A DNA stretch of 24,896 bases from UBA9676 sp036522155 (lineage in GTDB: Bacteria; Actinomycetota; Actinomycetes; Streptosporangiales; Streptosporangiaceae). The stretch is from NCBI GenBank assembly GCA_036522155.1, contig DATDGI010000187.1, positions 1 through 24,896 on the forward strand. Direction: 5' to 3'. The translations under genes and the position numbers were made by a program. The notes below the pieces were generated by a model that worked only from the letters and a program-made list of their open reading frames with translations, did not search any database and was not told where the DNA came from. Below, one piece after another: positions 1 to 7,163 of the stretch (its first letter is position 1; each line of letters opens with the position of its first letter).

Positions 1-684
1 CGCACCACCCTGGTCGAGCACATGGGCGGCGACGCGGTGCTCATCCCGAACGGGGTCACGGTGCGGCGGTACGAGAAGGCCGCCCCGCTGGCCGGCTGGC
101 CGGGAAGCGGCGGCGCGCTCGGGTTCCTGGGCCGGATGGACGAGCCGCGCAAGGGCCTGGATGTGCTGCTGCGCGCGTTCGCGTTGCTGGCCGAGGGGCG
201 GCCCGGGCTGCGGCTGCTGATCGCGGGCCCGGGTGACGCCGGCGACGTGCTGGACCGGGTGGCCGCTCCGCTGCGGCCGCGGGTGGAGCTGCTGGGCCAG
301 GTCAGCGAGGAGGACAAGGCCCGGGTGTACCACTCGGTGGACGTGTTCTGTGCGCCCAACACCGGGGGGGAGAGCTTCGGCATCGTGCTGGCCGAGGCGA
401 TGGCGGCCGGCGCCCCCATCGTGGCCAGCGACCTGGACGCGTTCCGCCAGGTGCTGCGCGGCGGGCGGGCCGGTGAGCTGTTCCGCACCGGGGACCCGGC
501 CGAGCTGGCGGCGGCCGCGGGCCGGCTGCTTGACGACCCGGGGCTGCGGGCCAGGCTGTCCGCCGCCGCCGCGGACGCGGTGAAGGCCTACGACTGGCCG
601 GTGGTCGCCCGAGACGTGGTCCAGGTGTACCAGGCGGTCGTGCCCGCCCCCGGCCTGGTGACGGTGGTGCCATGGGTTCGCTGA
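1..684 (+). CDS. pimA: Phosphatidylinositol alpha-mannosyltransferase PimA, 3' part (5' end outside window)
   Basis: The reading frame is open from base 1 and ends with TGA at 682-684, so 227 codons of the C-terminal half of a GT-B glycosyltransferase are present; the start lies upstream of the window. The GT4-family EX7E signature is visible in NTGGESFGIVLAEAMAAG (roughly codons 120-137 of the visible part), followed by ASDLDAFRQVL, which binds the GDP-mannose donor. The earlier GRMDEPRKGLDVLL segment is the usual start of the nucleotide-sugar domain. PimA adds the first mannose to phosphatidylinositol on the cytoplasmic face of the membrane, starting PIM, LM and LAM synthesis. The identity rests on the close match to the actinobacterial PimA C-terminal pattern and on the neighbouring LemA-like, pdxS and pdxT genes. 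Another GDP-mannose-dependent GT4 enzyme is a minor alternative. Confidence 0.88.
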   Translation, partial: RTTLVEHMGGDAVLIPNGVTVRRYEKAAPLAGWPGSGGALGFLGRMDEPRKGLDVLLRAFALLAEGRPGLRLLIAGPGDAGDVLDRVAAPLRPRVELLGQVSEEDKARVYHSVDVFCAPNTGGESFGIVLAEAMAAGAPIVASDLDAFRQVLRGGRAGELFRTGDPAELAAAAGRLLDDPGLRARLSAAAADAVKAYDWPVVARDVVQVYQAVVPAPGLVTVVPWVR

Positions 685-1271
685 CCGCTGTCGTCATCAT
701 CATCGCCGCGGCGATCCTGCTCGGCGTGTACGTGTCCTGGCGGGCGGGCCGGCTCGACCGGCTCCACGCCCGGGTGGAGACGGCCCGGGCGGCGCTGGAC
801 GCCGCGCTGGTGCGGCGCAGCGCGGTGGCGCTGGAGCTGGCCGCCTCCGGGGTGCTCGACCCGGCCACCAGCCTGCTGGTCGCCGGGGCGGCGCACGACG
901 CCCGCGCGGCCGGGGAGCCGAACGAGCTGGCCGAGAGCGACCTGACCCGGGCGCTGCGGGCCGCCCTGGGCCAGCCCGGCTTCCGGGCGGCGCTGGCCGA
1001 ACGCGGCCGGGGCGAGGAGCTGCTGGCCGAGCTGGAGGCCACCGCGCACCAGGTGTTCCTGGCCCGCCGGTTCTACAACGACGCGGTCGCGGTCACCCGG
1101 GCCGCGCGGCGCCGCTGGCTGGTCCGGCTGCTGCGGCTGGCCGGGGGTGCGCCGCGGCCGGAGTTCTTCGAGATAGACGACTCGGTGGTGTCCGGCGGGC
1201 CCGGCGGCGGCGGTGCGGACATGCCGCGCCTGACCGGCGGCGAGGCGGCCTACCATGGGGAGAGCCCGTAG
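672..1271 (+). CDS. LemA-like single-pass membrane protein of unknown function
   Basis: This 199-residue protein starts at an ATG that overlaps the pimA 3' end by 13 bases, so the two are probably translated together. Residues 4-22 form one hydrophobic transmembrane helix. A long basic and acidic helical region follows (about 25-57, RLDRLHARVETARAALDAAL) and a second helix runs over about 110-150 with the motif ARRFYNDAV. Both resemble the LemA fold, in which an N-terminal helix precedes a four-helix bundle and RxxYN is a typical motif. The C-terminus (170-199) is Gly-rich and probably unstructured. A similar small membrane protein often follows pimA in actinomycetes. Its biochemical role is unknown; a link to PIM synthesis is inferred only from position. 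No clear Shine-Dalgarno sequence was seen. Confidence 0.7.
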   Translation: MGSLTAVVIIIAAAILLGVYVSWRAGRLDRLHARVETARAALDAALVRRSAVALELAASGVLDPATSLLVAGAAHDARAAGEPNELAESDLTRALRAALGQPGFRAALAERGRGEELLAELEATAHQVFLARRFYNDAVAVTRAARRRWLVRLLRLAGGAPRPEFFEIDDSVVSGGPGGGGADMPRLTGGEAAYHGESP

Positions 1272-1294
1272 CAAGCAAGCATGTGAGGTCCGCC

Positions 1295-2254
1295 GTGTCA
1301 GTCAGCAGTGCCGCCAGCGCCGGAAACCCTGCCGCCACCGCACCCGATGGCGGGCCCGTGGGGCTGGGCACCACGGTGACCGGGACCGCACGGGTCAAGC
1401 GGGGCATGGCCGACATGCTCAAGGGCGGCGTGATCATGGACGTGGTCACCCCGGAGCAGGCGAAGATCGCCGCGGACGCGGGGGCGGTCGCGGTGATGGC
1501 GCTGGAACGGGTGCCGGCCGACATCCGCGCCCAGGGCGGGGTGGCCAGGATGAGCGACCCCGACATGATCGAGGCGATCATCGGCGCGGTCACCATCCCG
1601 GTGATGGCCAAGTGCCGGATCGGCCACTTCGCCGAGGCCCAGGTACTGCAGGCGATCGGCGTCGACTTCATCGATGAGTCGGAGGTGCTCACCCCGGCCG
1701 ACGAGGCCCACCACGTGGACAAGTGGGGCTTCACGGTACCGTTCGTGTGCGGTGCGACCAGCCTCGGTGAGGCGCTGCGCCGGATCTCGGAAGGCGCCGC
1801 CATGATCAGGTCGAAGGGCGAGGCCGGCACCGGCAACGTGGTCGAGGCCACCCGGCACATGCGGCAGATCGCGGCCGGCATCCGCCAGCTCGGCGCGCTG
1901 CGCGACGACGAGCTGTACGCCGCGGCCAAGGAGCTGCAGGCCCCCTACGAGCTGGTGGCCGAGGTCGCCAGGGCCGGCCAGCTGCCGGTGGTGCTGTTCA
2001 CCGCGGGCGGCATCGCCACCCCCGCCGACGCCGCGATGATGATGCAGCTCGGGGCCGAGGGCCTGTTCGTCGGGTCGGGGATCTTCAAGTCGGGCGATCC
2101 CGCCCGGCGGGCCGCGGCGATCGTCAAGGCCTGCACCTTCCACGACGACCCGGACGTGGTGGCCAAGGTGTCCCGTGGCCTCGGTGAGCCGATGGTCGGG
2201 ATCAATCTGGACACGCTGCCACCGGAGCAGCACTACGCCGGCCGCGGCTGGTAA
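1295..2254 (+). CDS. pdxS: Pyridoxal 5'-phosphate synthase lyase subunit PdxS
   Basis: PdxS is the (beta/alpha)8-barrel synthase that makes pyridoxal 5'-phosphate from ribose 5-phosphate, glyceraldehyde 3-phosphate and ammonia supplied by PdxT. The 319-residue product carries the family signatures VMALERVPADIRAQGGVARM and GFTVPFVCGATSLGEALRRI. The two catalytic lysines are present: K106 in PVMAKCRIGH, which forms the covalent sugar adduct, and K174 in RSKGEAGTGN. I place the start at GTG 1295 because GAGG (1285-1288) lies 6 bases upstream; the in-frame GTG at 1283 has no ribosome-binding site. The N-terminal about 25 residues are a low-complexity extension compared with the roughly 295-residue Bacillus enzyme. 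It lies 23 bases after the LemA-like gene. In many genomes pdxT follows directly; here a Clp N-domain gene intervenes. Confidence 0.97.
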   Translation: MSVSSAASAGNPAATAPDGGPVGLGTTVTGTARVKRGMADMLKGGVIMDVVTPEQAKIAADAGAVAVMALERVPADIRAQGGVARMSDPDMIEAIIGAVTIPVMAKCRIGHFAEAQVLQAIGVDFIDESEVLTPADEAHHVDKWGFTVPFVCGATSLGEALRRISEGAAMIRSKGEAGTGNVVEATRHMRQIAAGIRQLGALRDDELYAAAKELQAPYELVAEVARAGQLPVVLFTAGGIATPADAAMMMQLGAEGLFVGSGIFKSGDPARRAAAIVKACTFHDDPDVVAKVSRGLGEPMVGINLDTLPPEQHYAGRGW

Positions 2255-2328
2255 CCCACCCGGCGGCCCCCGCCCGCCCGGAGCCCGCGTGGACCGTCAC
2301 ATCACCCCATGCCAAGGGGAGTGAGCAT

Positions 2329-3087
2329 ATGTTCGAACGGTTCACCGAGCGGGCCCGGCGAGTAGTGGTCCTCGCCCAGGACGAGGCCAGGGAACTCGAC
2401 CATAACTACATCGGCACCGAGCACCTGCTGCTCGGCCTGCTCCGCGAGGGCAAGGGGATGGCCGCGCGGGCCCTGGACGAGCTCGGCATCAGCCGGCAGG
2501 CCGTGCGGGATCAGGTGGTGGAGACCGTCGGCCGGGGCGCGCAGGCCCGGTCCGGGCACATCCCCTTCACCCCGCGGGCCAAGAAGGTCCTGGAATTGTC
2601 GCTGCGGGAGGCGCTGCAGCTCAGCCATAACTACATCGGCACCGAGCACATCCTGCTCGGCCTTATCCGCGAGGGTGAGGGGGTGGCCGCGGAGGTGCTG
2701 GTCCGCCTGGGCGCGGATCTGCAAACGGTCCGGGCCAAGGTGCTCGAACTCGTCCCCGCCGGGTCGGCCGAGGGCATGGAGATCACCCGGCATCTCCGCA
2801 CGGCCGTGCCCGGCCCGGTGGCGGACGGGATCATCCGGCGGCTGGACGCCATCGCCGAGCGGCTCGCCGCCATCGAGCGCCACCTGGGCCTGCCCACCCC
2901 GGCCGAGACTGGGGCGGATGAGGCTAATGAGGCTGATGAGACGATTGGCGGCGGGGGCGCGAGCGGCGAGGCGCCGCCGGCCGCGGAAACCGGGGGAACG
3001 GCGGACGCCGGGGAACCTGGAGGGGCTGGGGAACCTGGGGGAGCCGGGGAACCTGGGGAAACCGGGGAAACCGGCACCGGAGGCTGA
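2329..3087 (+). CDS. Stand-alone Clp N-terminal domain protein (ClpC2/ClpC3-like, no ATPase)
   Basis: The 252-residue product begins like the actinobacterial ClpC1 chaperone N-domain and contains both Clp_N repeats (about residues 2-70 and 77-145, each with HNYIGTEH). It then stops being ClpC: there is no Walker A or AAA+ module. A short amphipathic helix (about 163-187) and an acidic, Gly/Pro/Glu-rich tail with GEPGGA repeats (about 190-252) follow. Residues known to matter in ClpC N-domains are kept: F2 and F80 (cyclomarin-binding pocket in mycobacterial ClpC1) and E31, E106 and T81 (phospho-arginine pockets in Bacillus ClpC). Mycobacterial ClpC2 and ClpC3 are comparable ATPase-less proteins that bind antibiotics aimed at ClpC1. 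A decoy or adaptor role is therefore inferred, not shown. AAGGGGA at 2314-2320 supports the ATG start. It sits between pdxS and pdxT. Confidence 0.88.
   Translation: MFERFTERARRVVVLAQDEARELDHNYIGTEHLLLGLLREGKGMAARALDELGISRQAVRDQVVETVGRGAQARSGHIPFTPRAKKVLELSLREALQLSHNYIGTEHILLGLIREGEGVAAEVLVRLGADLQTVRAKVLELVPAGSAEGMEITRHLRTAVPGPVADGIIRRLDAIAERLAAIERHLGLPTPAETGADEANEADETIGGGGASGEAPPAAETGGTADAGEPGGAGEPGGAGEPGETGETGTGG
2400..2649 (+). repeat. 25-bp exact direct repeat inside the duplicated Clp N-domain
   Basis: Bases 2400-2424 and 2625-2649 are identical (starting CCATAACTACATCGGCACCG) and are offset by 225 bases, exactly 75 codons. They encode the HNYIGTEH motif in each of the two Clp_N repeats. 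The flanks diverge at synonymous and non-synonymous positions, so the identity is local. Confidence 0.85.
3010..3075 (+). repeat. 18-bp tandem repeat coding GEPGGA in the Clp N-domain protein tail
   Basis: About 3.5 copies of an 18-base unit beginning GGGGAACCTGG start at 3010, 3028, 3046 and (partial) 3064. The unit is a multiple of three and in frame, giving a collagen-like Gly-Glu-Pro-Gly-Gly-Ala tail. A shorter GATGAGGCT-type repeat (about 2918-2942) lies upstream in the same tail. Such arrays commonly vary in copy number between strains. Confidence 0.8.
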
Positions 3088-3188
3088 CCGGCCCGGCCGG
3101 CCCCAGGTCGCGGAAGAGGCGCGCCCGCGCTGGCGTTGCACCAGCATCCCCAGTCCCGGATGAACCCATCTGCCCAGGAGGTCCAGCA

Positions 3189-3806
3189 TTGCCCGCCGCC
3201 CGCCCCGCCCCGCTGATCGGGGTGCTCGCCCTGCAGGGGGACGTCGCCGAGCACCTGCGGTCGCTGGCCGCCGTGGGCGCGCGGCCGGCCGTGGTCCGTC
3301 GGCCGGACGAGCTCGGCGCCGTGGACGGCCTGGTCATCCCGGGCGGCGAATCCACCACCATGTGGAAGCTCGCGGTGATCTTCGACCTGATGGAGCCGCT
3401 GCGCAAGCTGGTCAGCGCCGGCCTGCCGGTGTTCGGCTCCTGCGCCGGGATGATCATGCTCGCGGACCGGCTGCTTGACGGCGCGGACGGGCAGGAGACG
3501 GTGGGCGGCATCGACATGACGGTGCGGCGCAACGCGTTCGGCCGCCAGGTGGACTCGTTCGAGAGCGACATCGCGCTGGCTGGCGTGGCCAGCCCGCCGG
3601 ACCCGCCGTTCCGGGCCGTGTTCATCCGCGCGCCCTGGGTGGAGCAGACCGGCGGGCAGGTGGAGATCCTGGGGACCGAGCCGGCCACCGGTAGGATCGT
3701 CGCCGTCCGGCAGGGGCCGCTGCTCGCCACCTCCTTCCACCCTGAGCTGACGGGTGACGCGCGGGTGCACCGGCTCTTCGTAGACGTGGTGAGGGAATGG
3801 GCATGA
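3189..3806 (+). CDS. pdxT: Pyridoxal 5'-phosphate synthase glutaminase subunit PdxT
   Basis: PdxT hydrolyses glutamine and channels ammonia to PdxS. The 205-residue product shows the class I glutamine amidotransferase triad of this family: C85 in FGSCAGMI, and H184 and E186 in SFHPELTGD. The PGGESTTMWKL motif (51-61) and the N-terminal LALQGDVAEHL segment are also typical. Length is normal for the family. The start is a rare TTG at 3189, fixed by a full AGGAGG at 3176-3181 with 7-base spacing; no ATG or GTG nearby has such a site. The stop codon overlaps the yebC ATG (ATGA, 3803-3806), indicating translational coupling. It is separated from its partner pdxS by the Clp N-domain gene. Confidence 0.96.
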   Translation: MPAARPAPLIGVLALQGDVAEHLRSLAAVGARPAVVRRPDELGAVDGLVIPGGESTTMWKLAVIFDLMEPLRKLVSAGLPVFGSCAGMIMLADRLLDGADGQETVGGIDMTVRRNAFGRQVDSFESDIALAGVASPPDPPFRAVFIRAPWVEQTGGQVEILGTEPATGRIVAVRQGPLLATSFHPELTGDARVHRLFVDVVREWA

Positions 3807-4555
3807 GTGGCCATTCGAAGTGGGCGACGACCAAGCACAAGAAGGCGGTCGTCGATGCCCGGCGCGGCAAGCTGTTCGCCAAGCTGATCAAGAACGTGGA
3901 GGTGGCCGCCCGTACCGGCGGCGGCGACCCGGCGGGCAATCCCACCCTGTACGACGCCGTGCAGAAGGCGAAAAAGAACTCGGTCCCGAACGAGAACATC
4001 GACCGGGCCATCCGCCGCGGTGCCGGGCTGGAGGCGGGCGGGGCCACCTACGAGAACGTCACCTACGAGGGTTACGCCCCGGGCGGGGTGGCGGTGCTGG
4101 TGGAGTGCCTGACCGACAACAGGAACCGGGCCGCCGCCGACGTGCGGACCGCGCTCACCCGCAACGGCGGCTCCATGGCCGATCCCGGTTCGGTCTCCTA
4201 TCTGTTCCACCGCAAGGGCGTGGTGCTGGTGACCAAGTCCGCCGGGGTGAGCGAGGACGACGTGCTCACGGCCGTGCTCGACGCTGGCGCCGAAGACGTG
4301 TCCGACCTCGGCGAATCGTTCGAGGTGATCAGCGAGCCCACCGACCTGGTGGCGGTGCGGACCGCGGTCACCGGGGCCGGCCTGGAGTACGAGTCGGCGG
4401 AAGCGGCGTTCCTGCCCACGGTCGAGGTCGAGCTGGACGAGGACCAGGCCAAGCGGGTGTTCCGGGTGATCGAGGCGCTTGAGGACTCCGACGACGTGCA
4501 GGACGTCTACGCCAACTACTCCGTCTCCGACGAGATCATGGAGAAACTCGGCTGA
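3803..4555 (+). CDS. yebC: YebC/TACO1-family protein
   Basis: The 250-residue product begins SGHSKWATTKHKKAVVDARRGK, the hallmark of the YebC/PmpR/TACO1 family, and contains the conserved NIDRAIRRGAG and YEGYAPGGVAVLVE segments; length matches the usual 240-250. Family members have been described both as DNA-binding regulators and, more recently, as translation factors that help ribosomes through proline-rich stretches; which applies here cannot be read from sequence. I chose ATG 3803 over ATG 3797 because GAGGGA (3791-3796) gives 6-base spacing and because the start then overlaps the pdxT stop as ATGA. It commonly precedes ruvC in bacteria, as here. Confidence 0.96.
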   Translation: MSGHSKWATTKHKKAVVDARRGKLFAKLIKNVEVAARTGGGDPAGNPTLYDAVQKAKKNSVPNENIDRAIRRGAGLEAGGATYENVTYEGYAPGGVAVLVECLTDNRNRAAADVRTALTRNGGSMADPGSVSYLFHRKGVVLVTKSAGVSEDDVLTAVLDAGAEDVSDLGESFEVISEPTDLVAVRTAVTGAGLEYESAEAAFLPTVEVELDEDQAKRVFRVIEALEDSDDVQDVYANYSVSDEIMEKLG

Positions 4556-4572
4556 CTCCCGGCGACACACCG

Positions 4573-4588
4573 GGGCGGTTAGCCGCCC
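4573..4588 (+). terminator. Possible weak terminator hairpin after yebC
   Basis: GGGCGG (4573-4578) and CCGCCC (4583-4588) form a 6-bp GC stem around a TTAG loop, 18 bases after the yebC stop. There is no T-run after it, which is usual in high-GC actinobacteria, so it could equally be a chance hairpin. Confidence 0.3.
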
Positions 4589-4617
4589 GGCGGCGGGCAG
4601 GCCGGTAAGGTCGGCAC

Positions 4618-4631
4618 CGAACACATGTTCG
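4618..4631. promoter_or_regulatory. LexA (SOS) box upstream of ruvC
   Basis: The 14-base sequence CGAAC-ACAT-GTTCG is a perfect match to the CGAACN4GTTCG operator bound by LexA in actinobacteria and Bacillus. It ends 24 bases before the ruvC start codon. A possible -10 hexamer TAAGGT (4606-4611) lies just upstream, so LexA bound here would block transcription start. ruvC is a known SOS gene in Mycobacterium tuberculosis. The match is seen directly; binding is inferred. Confidence 0.85.
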
Positions 4632-4655
4632 CCAACGCGGCCGGGACGGTGAGGC

Positions 4656-5195
4656 ATGCGCGTGCTGGGCGTCGACCCGGGACTGACCCGCTGCGGGCTC
4701 GGGGTCATCGACGGCGTCCCCGGCCGGGCACCGCGGCTGGTCGCCGCCGACGTGCTGCGCACCCCGCCCGGTGACGACATCGCGGCCCGGCTGCTGGCCC
4801 TGGAAACGGGCATCGACCACTGGCTGGCCGTGCACCAGCCGGACGCGGTCGCGGTGGAGCGGGTGTTCAGCCAGCACAACGTGCGGACCGTGATGGGCAC
4901 CGCGCAGGCGGGCGCGGTCGCCATCGTGTGCGCGGCCCGGCGCGGGCTGCCGGTCGGGCTGCACACCCCCAGCGAGGTGAAGGCGTCGGTGACCGGCAGC
5001 GGCCGCGCGGGCAAGGAGCAGATCACGGCCATGGTGATGCGGCTGCTCCGGCTGGGGGATCCGCCCCGCCCGGCCGACACCGCCGATGCGCTGGCGCTGG
5101 CCATCTGCCATCTGTGGCGTGGTGACACCCGGCGCCGGCTGGCCGAGGCGGCCGCCCGTTTCGCCCCACCGCTCGCCGCCGGGGGCGGCCGGTGA
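4656..5195 (+). CDS. ruvC: Crossover junction endodeoxyribonuclease RuvC
   Basis: RuvC cuts four-way Holliday junctions symmetrically after RuvAB branch migration. The 179-residue product has the RNase H-like fold signatures and all four catalytic acidic residues: D7 in LGVDPGLTRCG, E68 in VAVERVFSQHN, and D141 and D144 in DTADALALAI. The ATG at 4656 gives the family-typical MRVLGVDPG start, although the best Shine-Dalgarno-like GAGG (4651-4654) is only one base upstream; GTG 4662 is an alternative that would remove two residues. A LexA box upstream predicts DNA-damage induction. The stop overlaps the ruvA start (GTGA), so the two are coupled. Confidence 0.97.
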   Translation: MRVLGVDPGLTRCGLGVIDGVPGRAPRLVAADVLRTPPGDDIAARLLALETGIDHWLAVHQPDAVAVERVFSQHNVRTVMGTAQAGAVAIVCAARRGLPVGLHTPSEVKASVTGSGRAGKEQITAMVMRLLRLGDPPRPADTADALALAICHLWRGDTRRRLAEAAARFAPPLAAGGGR

Positions 5196-5833
5196 TCTCC
5201 CATCTGGCCGGCACCGTGAGCGCGGTCGCACCGGACGGCGCGGTGATCGAGGTCGGCGGGGTCGGCCTGCTCGTCCAGTGCACGCCCGCCACCCTGGCCA
5301 CACTGCGGACCGGGGAGCGCGCCCGGGTGGCCACCTCGCTGGTGGTCCGGGAGGACGCGCTCACGCTGTACGGCTTCGCCGCCGACGACGAACGGGACGT
5401 CTTCGAACTGGTACAGACGGCCAGCGGCGTCGGGCCCCGGCTGGCGCTGGCCATGCTGGCCGTGTTCACCCCGGACGCACTGCGCCGCGCGGTCGCCGCC
5501 GAAGATGTCACCGCGCTCACCCAGGTGCCCGGGATCGGCCGCAAGGGGGCCCAGCGCATCGTCCTGGAACTGGCCGGCCGCCTGGGCGCACCGGGCAGCG
5601 CGGCCTGGCCTGCGCGGCCCGGTGGCGGGACGGTCCGGCCATCCGCCGAGCCGTGGCGTGACCAGGTCCGGGCCGGGCTGGTCAACCTGGGCTGGCAGGC
5701 GCGCGAGGCCGACCAGGCGATCGCCGCGGTGGTGGCCGACCTGGCCGATGACGGCGGGACGGCGGGCGGCGATGGCCCGGTGGACGTGGCCCTCATGCTG
5801 CGGTCCGCGCTGCGGAAACTGAGCAACGTGTGA
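5192..5833 (+). CDS. ruvA: Holliday junction branch migration protein RuvA
   Basis: RuvA binds the Holliday junction as a tetramer and loads RuvB. The 213-residue product has the N-terminal OB-fold (about 1-62), two helix-hairpin-helix motifs (SGVGPRLALAML at 79-89 and VPGIGRKGAQRI at 112-123), and a C-terminal domain III (about 150-213) that contacts RuvB, joined by a Gly/Ala/Pro linker. It starts with GTG at 5192 inside the ruvC stop (GTGA), with a G-rich ribosome-binding region at 5181-5188, and overlaps ruvB in the same way at its end. All three ruv genes are thus coupled in one operon. Confidence 0.96.
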   Translation: MISHLAGTVSAVAPDGAVIEVGGVGLLVQCTPATLATLRTGERARVATSLVVREDALTLYGFAADDERDVFELVQTASGVGPRLALAMLAVFTPDALRRAVAAEDVTALTQVPGIGRKGAQRIVLELAGRLGAPGSAAWPARPGGGTVRPSAEPWRDQVRAGLVNLGWQAREADQAIAAVVADLADDGGTAGGDGPVDVALMLRSALRKLSNV

Positions 5834-6954
5834 CCGGGCCCGGTACCGGCGGCGCGGGCGGCCCGCACGCGGCGGCGGAGGCGGCGGCGCAGGAGGCACC
5901 GGAACTGTCCGCGGCCGAGCGCGAGGGCCTGGTGTCGCCGCTGGCCGATGCGGACGAGCGGATGATCGAGGGGGCTCTCCGCCCCCAGCGCCTGGCCGAT
6001 TTCATCGGCCAGGCCCGGGTGCGGGAGCAGCTGTCGCTGATCCTGACCGGTGCGCTGCGCCGCGGCAAGCCGCCCGACCACGTGCTGCTGTCTGGCCCGC
6101 CCGGGCTCGGCAAGACCACCATCGCCATGATCATCGCGGCTGAGCTGTCGGCGCCACTGCGGATCACCAGCGGCCCGGCCATCGAACGGTCCGGGGACCT
6201 GGCCGCGGTGCTGTCCACCCTGGCCGAGGGCGAAGTGGTGTTCATCGACGAGATCCACCGGCTGGCCCGGCCCGCCGAGGAGATGCTCTACCTGGCGATG
6301 GAGGACTTCCGGGTCGACGTGGTCGTCGGCAAGGGGCCCGGGGCGACCGCGATCCCGCTCGACATCGCCCCCTTCACGCTGGTTGGCGCGACCACCCGGG
6401 CCGGGCTGCTGCCCGCCCCGCTGCGGGACCGGTTCGGCTTCACCGCCCGGCTGGACTTCTACGAGCCGGGCGAACTGGAGGTCATCGTCCGCCGGTCGGC
6501 GGCCCTGCTCGGGGTGGCGCTCCGCGACGATGGCGCGCAGGAGATCGCCGGGCGCTCCCGCGGCACACCGCGGATCGTCAACCGGCTGCTGCGCCGGGTG
6601 CGCGACTATGCGGAGGTCCGCTCCGACGGGGTGGTCACCCGGGACGTCGCCCGGGCCGCGCTGGCCCTGTACGAAGTGGACGAACTGGGCCTGGACCGGC
6701 TGGACCGGGCCGTGCTCGGGGCGCTGGCCGGCCGGTTCGGCGGCGGCCCGGTCGGGCTGTCCACGCTCGCGGTGGCGGTGGGGGAGGAAGCGGAGACGGT
6801 GGCGGTGGTGGCCGAGCCGTTCCTGGTCCGGGCCGGGCTGATGGCGCGGACGCCCCGGGGGCGGGTGGCCACCCCGGCGGCCTGGCAGCATCTCGGCCTG
6901 CCGCCGCCGGATCCAGCGGCGGGCTTGTCCGCACCGGGCAGCCTGTTCGAGTAA
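5830..6954 (+). CDS. ruvB: Holliday junction branch migration DNA helicase RuvB
   Basis: RuvB is the hexameric AAA+ motor that drives branch migration. The 374-residue product shows Walker A (SGPPGLGKTT, about 88-97), Walker B (VVFIDEIH, 136-143), sensor 1 (GATTRAG, 186-192), the arginine-finger segment PLRDRFG (197-203) and the C-terminal winged helix with GGPVGLSTLAVAVGEE and TPRGRVAT. It begins at GTG 5830 overlapping the ruvA stop. The first about 40 residues are an Ala/Gly/Glu-rich extension without family conservation, so a later start cannot be excluded. The yajC promoter lies downstream. Confidence 0.96.
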   Translation: MTGPGTGGAGGPHAAAEAAAQEAPELSAAEREGLVSPLADADERMIEGALRPQRLADFIGQARVREQLSLILTGALRRGKPPDHVLLSGPPGLGKTTIAMIIAAELSAPLRITSGPAIERSGDLAAVLSTLAEGEVVFIDEIHRLARPAEEMLYLAMEDFRVDVVVGKGPGATAIPLDIAPFTLVGATTRAGLLPAPLRDRFGFTARLDFYEPGELEVIVRRSAALLGVALRDDGAQEIAGRSRGTPRIVNRLLRRVRDYAEVRSDGVVTRDVARAALALYEVDELGLDRLDRAVLGALAGRFGGGPVGLSTLAVAVGEEAETVAVVAEPFLVRAGLMARTPRGRVATPAAWQHLGLPPPDPAAGLSAPGSLFE

Positions 6955-7027
6955 GTCCCGCGGTCAGCGGATGCCGGCCGGTTTGGTCGCGAGGATGTCA
7001 CGATCAGTCGCCAGAGGCCATAGCCTG

Positions 7028-7056
7028 TTGGTGCGCCGGCCGTGCGCCGCTACACT
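7028..7056 (+). promoter_or_regulatory. Probable vegetative promoter for the yajC-secD-secF operon
   Basis: TTGGTG (7028-7033) and TACACT (7051-7056) are separated by exactly 17 bases, matching a housekeeping-sigma promoter with the TANNNT -10 form common in actinobacteria. Transcription would start near 7063, giving an untranslated leader of about 100 bases before the yajC ATG. The rest of the 209-base gap after ruvB shows no gene or convincing hairpin. Confidence 0.5.
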
Positions 7057-7163
7057 TCGGCAGTTGGCCAAGTGACCGCCACCTGACCGGATGTGCCGGG
7101 GCTCCCGCTCCGCGGCCCTGGTCGCGTGCGTCGGCGCAGTACATCAACGGAAGGAACCCCGCA

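Noticed and set aside
2255..2328. Possible heat-shock operator (HAIR/HspR, CtsR or ClgR type) before the Clp N-domain gene
   Set aside because: No inverted repeat matching these known consensus sequences was found in the 74-base gap.
2924..5899. A 991-codon open frame on the minus strand, antisense to the Clp N-domain gene, pdxT, yebC, ruvC and part of ruvA
   Set aside because: It covers several well-identified genes on the plus strand. Its product is low-complexity Arg/Pro/Ala/Gly without family motifs, as expected for an antisense shadow frame in high-GC DNA.
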